Positions 45,517 to 62,019 of a stretch of DNA of 64,000 bases are shown in pieces (the stretch's first letter is position 1; each line of letters starts with the position of its first letter). The translations under genes and the position numbers were made by a program. Source of the DNA: Oryzias latipes (taxonomy: Eukaryota; Chordata; Actinopteri; Beloniformes; Adrianichthyidae). Under the pieces are notes generated by a model. The model was not told where the DNA came from and did no database searches. It saw only the letters and a program-made list of their open reading frames with translations. The stretch lies in assembly GCF_002234675.1 (NCBI RefSeq), contig NC_019859.2:2565740-2629739 (forward strand), read 5' to 3'.

Positions 45517-48500
45517 ATGAAACTCCTACTCCTGATTCACCTGACGGCGGTGGCCATCATCACTCAGGTAACTTACGTTTATGCACCGGAGAGGAGCTCA
45601 ACCGAGTCCTCGTGAGGTCAAACAACGTTGTGTTTACCGGGGACGCTGGGCGTCAGAAGTGACGCGTCAGAAGAGACGCCTTTTAACCTGGATGTGGGCG
45701 GGGCCAATTGGCTTTAAAGGCTTTAATGAAGGAGTCTGAGCTGCAGCATTTTTCTATGTCAGTAACTTTTGTTTTCTCCATTTGCTTTGATCTAACAAGT
45801 TGTGTTACCGTGAAACCCACAGGTGAACACAGTCCAGGTGACATCCAGCTGCCCGGCGGTGTGCGAATGCCCCGCAGAGCCCCCCCTGTGCCCCCCAGGT
45901 GTGAGCACTGTGCCAGACGGCTGTGCCTGCTGCAGAGTGTGTGCCGCCCAGCTGAACCAGGACTGCAGCCCAACGAGGCCCTGCGACCACCACAAAGGGC
46001 TGGAGTGTAACCACGGCAACAGTGTGACCATGGCTTGGGGCATCTGTCGAGGTGAGAGCTGGAGATCATTTGGAGAGTTGAACCCCCCCCTTAATTATGT
46101 CAAACCAAAGTGTTAACGAGCTCGGAGGAAAGCCAAAGCTGCAAGGACTCAGACGTCTCCCAGCAGCACCAGCAGTGACGTTTTAACAAGCTTTTTTTTT
46201 TTTTTTTTAATGAGAGCTGTGGAGTTCAGGGGTAAAAATATCTCTCCATCTGCACCAGGCTCGTGCTGCCCCCACAGGCTAAGAATAGCTGGTTCTTGGA
46301 GACGAAGAGTCTGACCCTTCCGGGTTCCACTCCTTTTTCAGTCTTCTACATGTGATGCCGGGCTGTGGAGCCGCTGATGTGACTCTGATGAAGGCCGAGG
46401 AGCTTAAATGAGGACCGTTTATGTTCAGACCGACGTTCAGCCGTGCACAGAATGACACATTTCTAATGTACTTCCTGTTTTGTCTTTTAGCCAAATCTGA
46501 GGGGCGCACCTGCGAGTTCAATGGGCGCATTTACCAGAGCGGCGAGAGTTTCCGTGCTGGTTGCAAACACCACTGCACCTGCATGGATGGAGCGGTGGGC
46601 TGCTCGCCGCTCTGCAGCAACAATCTGCCGCCACCCTCGCCGTCCTGCCCCTACCCCCGACTGGTCAGGTCCCCGGGGCAGTGCTGCTTCAGTGTTGACT
46701 GTCGGAAGGACGCCTGGTTTCTCCCACCAGGGCACAAGGTTTGATTGACAGAGTTTCACTTATTGACCGTATCTGAGAACTGGACTGAGTGACTCCTCCC
46801 CCCCCAGTGTTCAAAGTAGGAAGTGGCTCCGAGAAGCCAAAATTCTATAGACTTCTAAAGCAGCTGTTACTCAGTATATTGGTCAGAATAAACATTCTTG
46901 CCCCGATACTTTTTTTTAATCCTCTCTTTCTCACTGTATTTTTTTTCTGTAGTTCAATTTATAAACTGACCAATCAGATCCATCAGTAAAAGTGGGTGGA
47001 GCCTGCTGGCCCCCACATCCAACGTTCAAAACGTGGTAGGTGAGAGTAGCAGTAACAGACGCACAGCCGTAACAGACGCACAACGGTAACAGACGCACAG
47101 CCGTAACAAACGCATAGCTGTAAAAGATGAACAGCTGTAACGGAAGCACAGCTGAAACAGACGCACAGCCGTAACAGATGCACAACTGTAACGGAAGCAC
47201 AGCTGTAACAGACGCACAGCCGTAACAGACGCACAGCCGTAACAGACGCACAGCCGTAACAGATGCACAACTGTAACGGAAGCACAGCTGTAACAGACGC
47301 ACAGCTGTAACGGAAGCACAGCCGTAACGGAAGCACAGCCGTAACAGACGCACAGCCGTAACGGACGATTTGGATTTGAAAAGGTTTATTTTGATCAATT
47401 AAAAGAAAAATGGTACGAAACAAGACAAACAATAGAAATGTATATTTATACAGAGATTCATCAAAATTAGGGAAAATTAGGTATAAAATTGATTGGAAAA
47501 TATGCAAACATTCACAGTAAAAATGCAGTTATTACTCCTTATCTTAAATGGACATATTAACTCTGTTGCATGCAGTATGTGACACATATTAGTTTTGTCA
47601 AAAGTAGTTGTTTAAGATGAAATTAAAGAAGTTCTTTGGAGCCTTCATGCTAAAAACCTCAGTGGACGTCTAAATGGATGAACAGACCGAGGACAGCTTC
47701 TCTCACTGTTCCCTTTTCTTCTCTGGACTCCTCACAGGAGCCCAAACTGTCGCTCCGTCCTGCAGGACGCCGTTCTGACGAGGAGCAGATCCTGACCAAT
47801 CAGCTGCCAGACTCTAGTCCCTCCAAAAACCTGCCAGGTATCATGTGACGTACACCCACAGCTCCGTCAAGCATCAGTTTATCTGTGTTTGTTTTTAAAA
47901 ACAAAACGCCTTTAACATTACAAATGACTTGACCTGAACAAAGGCGGAACTTTTATTGAGAAAATAATAAATTCATACATTAAAATGAGTCTTTAAAAAT
48001 GCTTTTTTTGCTCAAATAAGTTCAGGGATTTTATTTAAAGAAAAGTAGCTCATGGATTTGATCAATCACCTCATTAAGATCGATGCAATTTGGAATAATT
48101 GTCGAGTTAAATCCAGCCTGGACAGAGCAGCATCATGTCATTTAGCTGTCAAGACTGTTGTGTTTTAAAATTCTCTACAAATTAAATTTCTGAATGCGTT
48201 ATTAATAAACATGGACGGTCCGGGCTCAGAATAACAAGAAGGGAAGGAGTGTTTACCAGTCCCTCAGTTGGGAAGTTGCATTGTTTCACAGCATGAATGT
48301 CTGGTAAGCAGAAAAAGATATTGGTGCAGATTTGATGGACTGCTGGGCGAAATGGTTCAGTCACAGATGTTTGTTGTAGAGTCTGACAGCAGCAGAAAGG
48401 AAAAAGCTGCCAATTCTCTCCTTCACACGGCGAGGGTGGATCAGTCCATCGCTGAGGCTGCGTCCTGCAGTGGGTGGGATTCTTGGTCCAGCCTGGATGT

Positions 48501-50772
48501 TGGTTTAGGCCCCTTGTGTCCAGGGGCCAAAGCTCAGCTGGTGATTTGGTCCAGTCCTCCTGTGATGCAGCGGCTCCAGCAGGTGGCGCCGTATGGGTCA
48601 CAGCAGCAGAGTCACACGCACACTGGTCCATCTGCACTTCACTCTCCTGCCTTTATGTTTTGAGTAAAGGACGTATCTCAGACTCTTCTTTTTATTGGGT
48701 TATGACCTGATAACGGTAGCAGACGAGAAGCCCAGAGGTTATCATGGGGTTGGTTTGTATTTTATCTCAGTGTTTACATAGAGGCTTTTTAGGATTTCTA
48801 CTTGGACTTGTTGGATTGTAAAAAGAAAAAGACGTCAAAGTACGTCTATAAAACCGCCTGGATGACATTTTTGATCAGAACAAAACACTGAAGGTTTTTG
48901 TTTTTTTCTGGTTTCTCTGAAGGCCGTTCTGAGGTGACGGTCATGTCCCCCCCCTCAGCGTGGAAGCCCCCGCAGGAGAAGACGTGCCTGGTTCGGTGGA
49001 CGGACTGGTCCCAGTGCTCCCGCAGCTGTGGGATGGGGGTTTCCTCTCGCATCACCAACGACAACGCTCGGTGCGAGCCGGAGACGGAGACCCGGATCTG
49101 CACGGTCCGGCCATGCGGGGGCCTGACCGTCCCAGCCAAGGTGGGTTTGGGACGCGCCCTGCTTTAAATGATGCAGGTACGCTGTCATCTTCTGATAACG
49201 GAAGGATTAGTTATTCAGATCAGTTATTTACATTTTTTAGTTAGTGGATGAATGAATGACCAGAAGGCACTTTTCATTTCATTGTATGACAATAAAGATC
49301 CATCTATCTACCTGTACTAGTCAGACAAAAAATAATAACACTCATTCATAAAAAAAAACAATTCAGACGCTCTGCTTAAAGACCGGCTGATTTTAAAATG
49401 TCCTTGTAGCATTTTTCTGAGGATGGAGGGCATTTTATAAAGGAAATTAAGCACTTCTGAGCTTTTTATTTATTTATTTTTTAATTCAGATTGTCTGAAT
49501 CAGGAGCAGGCGAAAAAACGCAATTTGAAAATGGCCCCGCCCACATCTCAGAGGGGGAATGTCAAATGAACTCCTGCCGCTCTGCTGAAACTATGTCCTG
49601 GAAAATGACGCACGTTTTCCCGATTTTGGCTAAAACCACCATCATCGTCATGGGAACGCTTTGAAAGCAGATCAAAAGATGATCAGAGTGGGACTTTAAA
49701 AAGCCTCTTGGAGCCAAAATAATAAAACCGGGATATTCTGAGTTGTGCTTTTGGAACCTACCAACGGGGCCGGTCCGATTCCCTCATCAGTGTTCTGATG
49801 GCAGCCGGGCTCTTTTTTAAATATAGTTTGCAGCCCGGCGTTCCTGCCAAGCATAGCTGGCCTTGCGTGTGTTTGTGTCTGACTTTAGACCTGGATGCAG
49901 TGAAAGCCTTCGACTCCTACAAGCCAAAAGCTCCGGCGTGAAGAGCGGTCGGCCCGTTTGAGTCTGGAGGAAGCTCAGATGTTAAATAGGTCTTTAGATA
50001 AATCTCCTAAATGTAAACAGACCCCCCCCCCCCCCCCAGGACAGATGAAAGTCCAACTCCATGTGAAACTGCTGAGCTGCTAAAATGAGCTGTTACATAA
50101 AAAGCAGGCGGGGCAGATAAAGTCTGAACTTTGACTGAACTGACGGCGTCTGGAGATGAAACTGATCCTGGTTAATTTCAATTCAATTCAATTCAATTCA
50201 ATTCTTCAATTGAAGAATTGAATTCAATTGAATCCCGGTTGTGATGCTCTCTTTTCTACTTTTCTATTGAATTCAATTGAAAAATAGAATTGATTTCAAT
50301 TCAATTGAAGAATAGAATTGAATTGAATCCCGTTTGTAATGCTCTCCTCTCTAGTTTTCTATTGAATTTAATTGAAGAATTGAATTGAATTCTTCAATTG
50401 AATTGAATAGAATAGAATTGAAACCCGTTTGTGATGCTCTCCTCTCTTTTTTTGATTTACCCTCAGAAAGGCAGGAGCTGCTCGCCAACCCAGAAGGCCC
50501 CCCATCCCGTCTACCTGTCCTACGGGGAGTGCGTGAGCGTGCGCCCCTACCGGCCCAACTACTGCGGCGTTTGCACGGACGGGCGCTGCTGCTCGCCTCG
50601 CCGCACCCGCACCGTGCCCGTGACCTTCCTCTGCCCGGATGGGGAGCGCCTCCGGCGGTCCGCCATGTTCATCCAGTCCTGCCAGTGCAGCCGGGACTGC
50701 GGTCACCTGAATGAAGTGGCCCCGCCTCCACAGCGATGGATGTTTGGAGACGCGCGCTCCTCCTCCGACTGA
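45517..50772 (+). CDS. CCN family secreted protein, CYR61/CCN1-like (six exons, 383 residues)
   Basis: Exons 45517-45567, 45823-46051, 46491-46738, 47738-47837, 48923-49140 and 50467-50772 join in frame with GT/AG borders. Signal peptide: [17 protein letters not shown] and a few more residues. IGFBP domain: 27-93 with GCACCRVC (50-57), 12 Cys. VWC domain: 97-164, 10 Cys. Linker: 165-229. TSP1: 230-274 ([14 protein letters not shown]), 6 Cys. Cystine knot: 287-361, 10 Cys. All 38 family cysteines are present. The cystine-knot part ([19 protein letters not shown]) and the length are closest to CCN1 (381 in human, from memory). Such proteins bind integrins and heparan sulphate outside the cell and steer adhesion and growth. 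The linker is split by an extra intron. It probably is one of the divergent teleost ccn1 paralogues; which one is not decided. It is convergent with ddx39a. Confidence 0.92.
47052..47366 (+). repeat. 17-bp minisatellite in intron 3 of the CCN1-like gene
   Basis: About 18.5 tandem units of 17 bp, GTAACAGACGCACAGCC, with a second variant GTAACGGAAGCACAGCT interspersed. The unit length is constant. Three overlapping minus-strand open frames rich in [13 protein letters not shown] are produced by the repeat and are not genes. Confidence 0.92.
48290..48610. repeat. Retroposon-like repeat in intron 4 of the CCN1-like gene
   Basis: TTCTCTCCTTCACACGGCGA, GTGGATCAGTCCATCGCTGA and CCTGCAGTGGGTGGGA recall a widespread teleost LINE 3' region. 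The open frames here are not conserved genes. Class assignment is from memory. Confidence 0.35.
49380..49695 (+). mobile_element. TTAA MITE family, copy D, in intron 5 of the CCN1-like gene
   Basis: TTAA at 49376-49379 and 49696-49699. Left end AGACCGGCTGATTTTAAAAT, right end GATCAGAGTGGGACT. Shares CTCCTGCCGCTCTGCTG, AGATCAAAAGATGATCAGAG and the other internal landmarks. Confidence 0.65.
50022..50037 (+). repeat. Poly-C tract (16)
   Basis: Homopolymer in intron 5. Confidence 0.9.
50170..50455 (+). repeat. 95-bp tandem repeats with AATTC palindromes ahead of CCN1-like exon 6
   Basis: The phrase CGNTTGTNATGCTCTC begins at 50236, 50331 and 50426, exactly 95 bases apart each time. Between the phrases lie AATTCAATTGAA-type inverted words. 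The last copy supplies the pyrimidine tract of the exon 6 acceptor (CTCTCCTCTCTTTTTTTG, CAG at 50464-50466). Confidence 0.75.
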
Positions 50773-51640
50773 AGGACCGCCGCTCTGACTTGATGCCTCC
50801 TCAGAGGAGGAGGAGGCTTTGAGACGAAGCAGAAACTGGAACGAGCACCAGCGTGGACCTGCCGGCTCCTCTTTCATTGTCTTGGGACCTAAACTATACG
50901 GCCCCGAAAACACTTCCTGCACTCATTTAAAGTCCCACGCCGATCATCTTTTGATCTTTTCATCCTGATTGTGCCGTTTTTAACCAAACTCTAAAAAACC
51001 TGCATCGTTTTCTAGGACATAGTCTCTGCAGAGCAGCAGAAATTCACCTCTGGACTGTGGGTGGGGCAGTTGGCGTGGAGCAACCCCGCCCACCTTTCCC
51101 GTCCCCGTTTCTGAGAGCAGGACACTCGTGGCTCCGCCCATTGTATTTTCTATGTCATAACCTTTTTCAAACAACAGCTTTTTCGTTTGCACCCGACTCA
51201 CGGAGATTTGAATCAAGAAATACGAGTTCGTTTCAGTGCCAAAAGACGTTAAAACACAGTTTTCATCGGCGTCTTCAACTGAAGCTACATCTGTGGAGGA
51301 TCTGGAGACGATCCTCCACCCTGAGAGGAGAATCGCTGCAAAAGCAACAAAGCACTTTATTCACCACCAAAGTTTAAACTGGGATGCAGATTTGTGTACA
51401 TTAAAGAACGACTAGATGCTTGAAAAGCATCACTGAGGGTTCGAATCAAATGCAAAAACTCTGTCTTCTACGCTGTGAAGTTTCTAAATCTAAATTCTTT
51501 TGTGGATGAACATTGATGAACTGACTCGTTTCATTAAAATTAAGTTCTGAAGTCATTTTATTTGAGAATTTATTTTAACTCCTTGACAGGACTTTGGGGC
51601 CTCCATAAAAGGAAATCAATAAAAATGGGAATAAAGCTGT
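50773..51640 (+). other. Presumed 3' UTR and polyadenylation region of the CCN1-like gene
   Basis: Candidate poly(A) signals are ATTAAA near 51401 and 51536 and AATAAA near 51619 and 51634. A TTAA MITE copy (50931-51274) lies inside, so part of the UTR may be transposon-derived. Which signal is used is unknown. Confidence 0.4.
50931..51274 (-). mobile_element. TTAA MITE family, copy E, in the 3' flank of the CCN1-like gene
   Basis: Inverted relative to A-D. TTAA at 50927-50930, terminus AGTCCCACGCCGATCATC; the other end GGCGTCT is followed by TCAA (decayed TTAA). It contains CATCTTTTGATCTTTTC, GGACATAGTCTCTGCAGAGC and CCCCGCCCACC. Confidence 0.6.
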
Positions 51641-52017
51641 AAAAGTAAAAGAAGAATGTTGTGCGGGAAAAATAATCACTTTTTTTTTTTATAAAGTTGT
51701 ACATTTACAAAAAAGTAGAAGTGTGTCTGCGTTATAAACAGTATATTTGTTGAAACGTTCAAATAGCTTAATGTGACTTTCGGAAAAAACCAACATCCTT
51801 GTAAATATGAATTCTGTTAACCATAAATGTATTCTTTTATTCTCATAATTTTATGAATTTGAGTTTGTTTTTCTAGGACTCCATCAGCTGTGTGACGACT
51901 AGTGTTTCTGTGAAAAAGTGTGTTGGCGCCCTCTGCTGGTAAAGGCACATACTACACTTAAAAAACGTTTGACACGGGAGTCAAAACCTAAACACCCACA
52001 ATAAGTTACAAAAAATT
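51641..52017. other. Gap between the convergent CCN1-like and ddx39a transcripts
   Basis: AT-rich; the start (51590-51720) resembles the GGCCACCATAAAA element of 40180-40746. No gene. Confidence 0.45.
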
Positions 52018-52246
52018 TATTTTTTTTCAAACAAAAGTAACACCATGGTTTGAATAGAGAACACTAAAAAAAAAACGACTTGCAGATACATTAAAAATAA
52101 AATCCTTAGGGAACTTGCCCACATTTTTGAAGGAATGGAGGTATTTCAACAAAAGCGGAGATTCCTTTTTTTCACTTTTTTAATCTTCCAACAATACAGC
52201 AACAACAAGGGAGTCACACAAAGTCCTCAGTGGAAGGTCACGGCAC
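52018..52246 (-). other. 3' UTR and poly(A) signal of ddx39a
   Basis: On the minus strand AATAAA lies at about 52018-52023, roughly 225 bases after the stop codon at 52247-52249. Confidence 0.55.
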
Positions 52247-57242
<4,996 letters not shown>

Positions 57243-57917
57243 CTGGATAAGAACATGGGATAGAATTGTTAAGAGCTCTTCAACAAAATGGTACAAAATT
57301 ACAACAAAACAATCTAAAGCTTGGTTGAATGTATTAGTTGTAACCTTGCGGTCCATTGCCCCAGAGCCCACGGTTCGAATAACTGTGGTCAAACTGAAAC
57401 CACGATCAAGTTTACGCTTTTTGTGTCTTTTGTGTCTCTATAGGCTATGTTTATTTGCCTCATAAGCAGAACTCGTAGTGACTAAATACGTGAACCGACA
57501 TACACACTGATAAACAATGGAGTTCGTCTTCATTCATTCCCGGCGTTATTTATTAGCATGCTAACACACAGAGGTAGCATCTTTTTTTTCACCCAATGTT
57601 GGAACGGGTTTTTTTCCCCAAAAACTTTTTTTCCAACAATCCAGTCTGGTGCGTATAGTTATTCAGAAAATACAGCAACAGAGAGGCGGTTGCAGTAATC
57701 CATAGCAACCGAAGCTAACTGTAATCTGAATACAAATTTACTCGGTATTTTAAACGGCTAAAGCTAGCCCGCATAGCATTAGCAAGCTAGCGCAGTAAGT
57801 TTTATGTAACAAAGTAAGAAAAAAAATGAAATATTATAGTATTAATATTGGTTTTAAAAAAGGCAAATACAGCCCATTTTATTTGTGGCACAAAGGCAAT
57901 CTGATCATTAAAATTAC

Positions 57918-57995
57918 CTTGATTCTGTTATGCGCTGTTCTCCGTGAGCGTTAAACTGCTGTGCTAGCAACTAGTTCACGACGCAGAAGAATGCT
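57918..57995 (-). other. Probable non-coding first exon of ddx39a
   Basis: On the minus strand sequence with several CpGs ends GAATCAAG followed by GTAATT, a usable donor; the next acceptor TTATCCAG directly precedes the start codon at 57242. The transcription start is not defined. Confidence 0.45.
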
Positions 57996-57999
57996 GCGT

Positions 58000-59265
58000 T
58001 CGCGTACGACCCAAAAAAAACAGAAGTTTAAGATTATTCATGAAAATCACGAATACAGTTTGAGGAGCTCTTTTAAACAATAAAGACAGGTATTTGATTA
58101 GCTTTTTTTTAACATTTGTTTTTCGTGGCTAAAAGTTAACTCGCACCTTTTAAGCCTAAATCTTTCACATTAACGTTTGTTACTGAGGACTTCGCAGTTA
58201 TTACTACAGAACATGAAGGCCACAGGAAACGGGGCAAACCCGTCGTTTTTCGCTGGCTGTGATTGGTCAGAATCCAGGAAGTCAACGGTGATCAACTGAA
58301 ACACAATTTCTGTTGTTGTCATGGACACGTTTCTGTTTAATTTTTGAATTTTACAAGCAATACATGTAGTTTCGAGATTTTGGTTCAAAGCAATGTTTCT
58401 AACTATCATTTTCCCTCGTGTATTCTTTAGATACTGAGATCAAATTGGTCTGGATGAGTATTTTTTAATGAATCATAGTTTCAATTCTACAGGCTGCAGA
58501 GTTTTTGGTTCCACATACTAGAGTCATATATAACTGAAAAGATGCACTCCCCTGTATTTCTATTAGATAGTAATACAATGTTTAAAAAAAGTTTAAATAA
58601 TTAAAAAGAAGGTCACCCTGCAAATTCCAGATTTCAATTTAAAATATGTAGACATGAAAATTATTGAAAGAATAAAACGTAAAGTCAAAGTAGATGTTCT
58701 TAGTTTGTTGAAAGTTTTGCTCTTATGTTACATGCTTTAGATCTGTTTTGCAAATTAAAAAAAAACCTCAAAACCAGATTTTGTACCAGAAAAAAACAAA
58801 GAAGGAGCAAATGTAGTTTAAAATGATTGCAAGTATTGAAAAACCAAGAAATGTTTGCCAGACTGATAAATATTTTCTGTTTTTTCACGTGTTTAATATA
58901 TCCATCAAATGATGTATCCATCATCACACAGTAACATTTTTAGGTGAAATGTATTTTTTAAATAGATTTTTTGTGTGTTTGCTTTATGTTGTACGATAAA
59001 ATCACTTTATTGCATGCTTGACTCACTCCAAGTAGGCAGCAGCTACAGGCCTTCTTATATTACACCTATGTTTTGTATTACATATATGATTGTACATCAA
59101 TGTACAATCAGTGTGACTAATCCATTTACTGTGAAGAACTACAACACACTTTAAAAATTACAAATATCTTGTTTTCGCATAATTAATGAAGCTGTTACCG
59201 TTCAACATTAAGTCCTTTTAACTACTGCCACTGTGACACCTGTAAGGCCCGCCTTACCGCAGAAT
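58000..59265. other. No gene recognised between ddx39a and the next promoter
   Basis: AT-rich, no supported feature. Confidence 0.45.
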
Positions 59266-59760
59266 AAAAATCCGCGGTGATTGGCTGTGCCCGTTGTCAT
59301 TCATCGGGGATCAGAACGATCAGCAATCTGATTGGCTCAGAACATGTCAGTCAAATCGTGTCCTGAAATCTGATTGGTGTACGCCGTCTCGTGCTCCGGC
59401 AATCCGTTTGGGTAGGAATTTAACGTTAATAAGTGATGCGACTGTTTGTACGCCGCATCCCGACCGGACCGTTATCCACGCTTCACGGATGTTTATCGTA
59501 AATATTGCTTCCATCTCACGAGGGCTAGCTTAGGCAGCGCTTCCCGTCCGCGGGGCCGGCTTCGCCGCGCTGCTCTCCCCGGTGAACGGCAGCGGTCGGA
59601 CGGGAGGATGGCTCTGCGTTGGACCGCTCATCTGGATCAGTGTCCGTGTCTATTAGGAATTTAATTAGCTAGCAAGAAATGATTTACGGCCTTGTGTGGG
59701 AGCGACGATAACCGCGCCGCGAGGATTCGGGGTTATGATGGAGTCTAGGTAGGTAAGCTT
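59266..59760 (+). promoter_or_regulatory. CpG-rich promoter with three inverted CCAAT boxes and a possible first exon
   Basis: GATTGGCTG (about 59278), GATTGGCTC (59331) and GATTGGTGT (59373) are three ATTGG boxes in one orientation within 100 bases, an NF-Y-type arrangement. A CpG-rich segment follows (CCGCGGGGCCGGCTTCGCCG near 59550). Near 59736 ATGATGGAGTCTAG is followed by GTAGGT, so a first exon encoding Met-Met-Glu-Ser and then splicing is possible; another donor, GTAAGC, lies four bases further but would follow an in-frame stop. No downstream exon was recognised, so the gene is unidentified. Confidence 0.45.
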
Positions 59761-60227
59761 TCGATATATGTGTGTTTTTATTTATTTATTTTCTTTTAGT
59801 CGGGATTTCTTGTGTTCGGTGTCATTTCTCGAGGAGTCTTGGCGGGCCCGGCGGTTAAATGCGCTCGAGGTTTAGTGTCGGTCAACAGGAGCTTCGTCCG
59901 TATCTGTGAGAAAAATGTCACCGCCAGCTGAGCCGCTCAACAGCCCGACTTCCCTCCCCCTTTCGCGCGGTTATAAAACCATGATGTTGCTGTGAGAAGC
60001 TGAAGCTCTTCCTGCCGAGGAGGCCACGATGAGGGGAAGGGTCGACAGCAGATCCATCCGGCCGGCCTGCCGTCGTTGACCACCTCAGGGCAGCGGCACG
60101 CGGCATATCTGCACGTGGACAGGCAACACGTAAACATGATACACAGGGAGTCATGACTGACTTCAGCGAATCATGCTTTTGTTCTTGTAAATGTGGGTCA
60201 AACATGTTCAAGTGTTGAAAATGCATG

Positions 60228-60243
60228 CCCCCCCCCCCCCCCC
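60228..60243 (+). repeat. Poly-C tract (16)
   Basis: Homopolymer at the left edge of MITE copy F. Confidence 0.9.
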
Positions 60244-60244
60244 G

Positions 60245-60524
60245 CCAGCTATGGAGGACATATATAAAGAAAATTCATCTTAAAAATGCATTTCTGAGTG
60301 TTTCTTGATTTTATATCGTTGTGAATCAGGAGCAGACAAAAAAAATGCCATTGCAAAAAGCTCGTAGCAGTGACGTAGGAGCTACAGTCGCTCCCTGCTC
60401 CGTCTCCATCCTGATGCATCCACTTGTAGATGACAAGATCCATGCACGTCTTTGTTTTTTGTCATCTGGGCTGGCATCTGCAACGTTGCCTGACTTTTTA
60501 GTTGCACCAGTAATGCTAGGTCTT
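60245..60524 (+). mobile_element. TTAA MITE family, copy F
   Basis: Contains ATGGAGGACATATATAAAGA, GCATTTCTGAGTGTTTCTTG, GTGAATCAGGAGCAGACAAA and GTGACGTAGGAGC like other copies. The right half, read in reverse, matches a segment of copy G (GGTGCAAC...AAAGACG) that copies A-E lack. It is bounded by C and G homopolymers. Confidence 0.5.
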
Positions 60525-60552
60525 GGGGGGGGGGGGGGGGGGGGGGGGGGGG
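60525..60552 (+). repeat. Poly-G tract (28)
   Basis: Uninterrupted run of 28 Gs, long enough for G-quadruplex formation and prone to length error. Confidence 0.9.
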
Positions 60553-61403
60553 TGAGCTAGCAGAAGAGAGTGTAAAGGGATGACGGGAGGAGAGTGCAGA
60601 CTCACTCCATGCTAACAGCCATACCTACAACTCAGAGGTGAATTGCAAAAACGATCTCCTAGAAGATGACACCGTTTTTTTTTTTATTTTGCTATAAACA
60701 GCATTATCATGTTTTCTTCTTCAATTTTCGATGTATTTGTTTCAAACACAAATGAAAATAAACACAATAGAGCAATAACAAAAGTTACCATATGTCTAAT
60801 ATCCGGCTCTTCACAACATTAGGGATCCCCCATCATCCTTCTACAGAGGTCTTAGTGGATCAGATCTTCACCGTCTCTGTATGAGCTCCTTCTATGAGAT
60901 TGGATGCTTCTCTTTACCGCCCCACTTCCTTTCACCTTCAGGGAAACGGCTCTCCAATTCTCACATCCTGGCCTCTTTGCTTATGAGAGCCGAAGGCCTG
61001 AAACTTCTTCATCATCAGCTCTGTACCTGTGGTTTTTCCCCTCTGACCTCTTCCTGCTGCCTCTTTGGGTCTGTGGGGGAGTAAATTTAAAAGGCCAGTG
61101 AGAGTGTAGCTGATGGCAAGAACAGGAAATCATCAGTCTGTCAGTCAGCTGAGCTGCTGGCTTCCTCGTGGCCGTCCGCCTCTGTTATTGTTTGACGCGG
61201 CTTCTGCTTCCACAGCGATGTCTCCATCCTGCCCTGCTCACAACCAGAGGAGGCAGGCCGGGGGATTGTTGGGGAAAAAGTAGATTTGAATATTTTACAG
61301 ATGATAGTTGATGTTAAACATCTGAAAGGTGGAGGGAAAGATTGCAGGGAAACGCAATGTTTCTTTATTCCCCAGAAAAAGGTCATTAAAAATATGAACA
61401 TGA
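60553..61403. other. No gene recognised
   Basis: Intergenic or intronic, nothing supported. Confidence 0.45.
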
Positions 61404-61411
61404 ACGAATAG

Positions 61412-62019
61412 TAGGGCTGCACGATATGAGGAAAACTTGCGATATGCGATATTAGTGATTAATATTGCGATAACGATAAATTTGCGGTAAATAAACAAAT
61501 AAAAAAATAAACAAAAACATCATTCCCATTTCATTGCAACAGTTTAAAAATTATACTCCAAATGACCCTCATCGACATGGGGGACAAACGTCAGGGTGGC
61601 TAACCCTGGTCCTCAAGAGCCTCAACCCTGTCTGTTTTCCAATTCTCCCTAGACTGCTCGATAATGATAACCAAAATCAGGTGTGTTCAGTCAATCAGGA
61701 TGTGAAATCACTTGAGTCAGCCAATCAACAGCAAGCTGGTTAAGGAGAGCTGGAAAACAGGCAGGGTTGAGGCTCTTCAGGACCAGGGTTAACATAATAG
61801 GCCTCCATCTGATTGGTCAACAATGGGAAGGCGTCCATCTGATTGGTCAAAGCATAAAGGGATTTATTTGATTCGTTAAATGCTTCAAGCTGCTAGAAGA
61901 TTGTTTTAACACATTTTGAGTTTGCGATTTATTGCGATATTCGCCGTCTTTTGCGATATGCATATTGCAGAGCTGGATATTGCGATAACGATAAATTTGC
62001 GGTATATTGTGCAGGCCTA
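61412..62019. mobile_element. hAT-type element with TAGGGCTGCACGATAT ends and perfect 8-bp duplication
   Basis: Begins TAGGGCTGCACGATAT and ends ATATTGTGCAGGCCTA. ACGAATAG flanks both sides (61404-61411 and 62020-62027), a perfect 8-bp duplication. The subterminal regions contain repeated TTGCGATAT and GATAACGATAAATTTGCGGT words on both sides. It is split by a second foldback element at 61594-61795. Confidence 0.75.
61594..61795. mobile_element. Foldback MITE nested in the element 61412-62019
   Basis: Left arm CTAACCCTGGTCCTCAAGAG with GCCTCAACCCTGTCTGTTTT; right arm in reverse complement TTAACCCTGGTCCTGAAGAG with GCCTCAACCCTGCCTGTTTT. Arms of about 42 bases with few mismatches. Exact ends and target duplication are unclear. 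Confidence 0.6.

Noticed and set aside
47052-47366. Regular short repeats as a CRISPR array
   Set aside because: Units are contiguous without spacers and lie in a vertebrate intron.
46931-47507. Cysteine-rich minus-strand frames with repeated [10 protein letters not shown]
   Set aside because: They read through the 17-bp minisatellite; the frames stay open because of the repeat, in an intron of the CCN gene.
48182-48710. Overlapping open frames in intron 4 of the CCN gene
   Set aside because: No domain similarity; the stretch resembles a dispersed retroposon tail.
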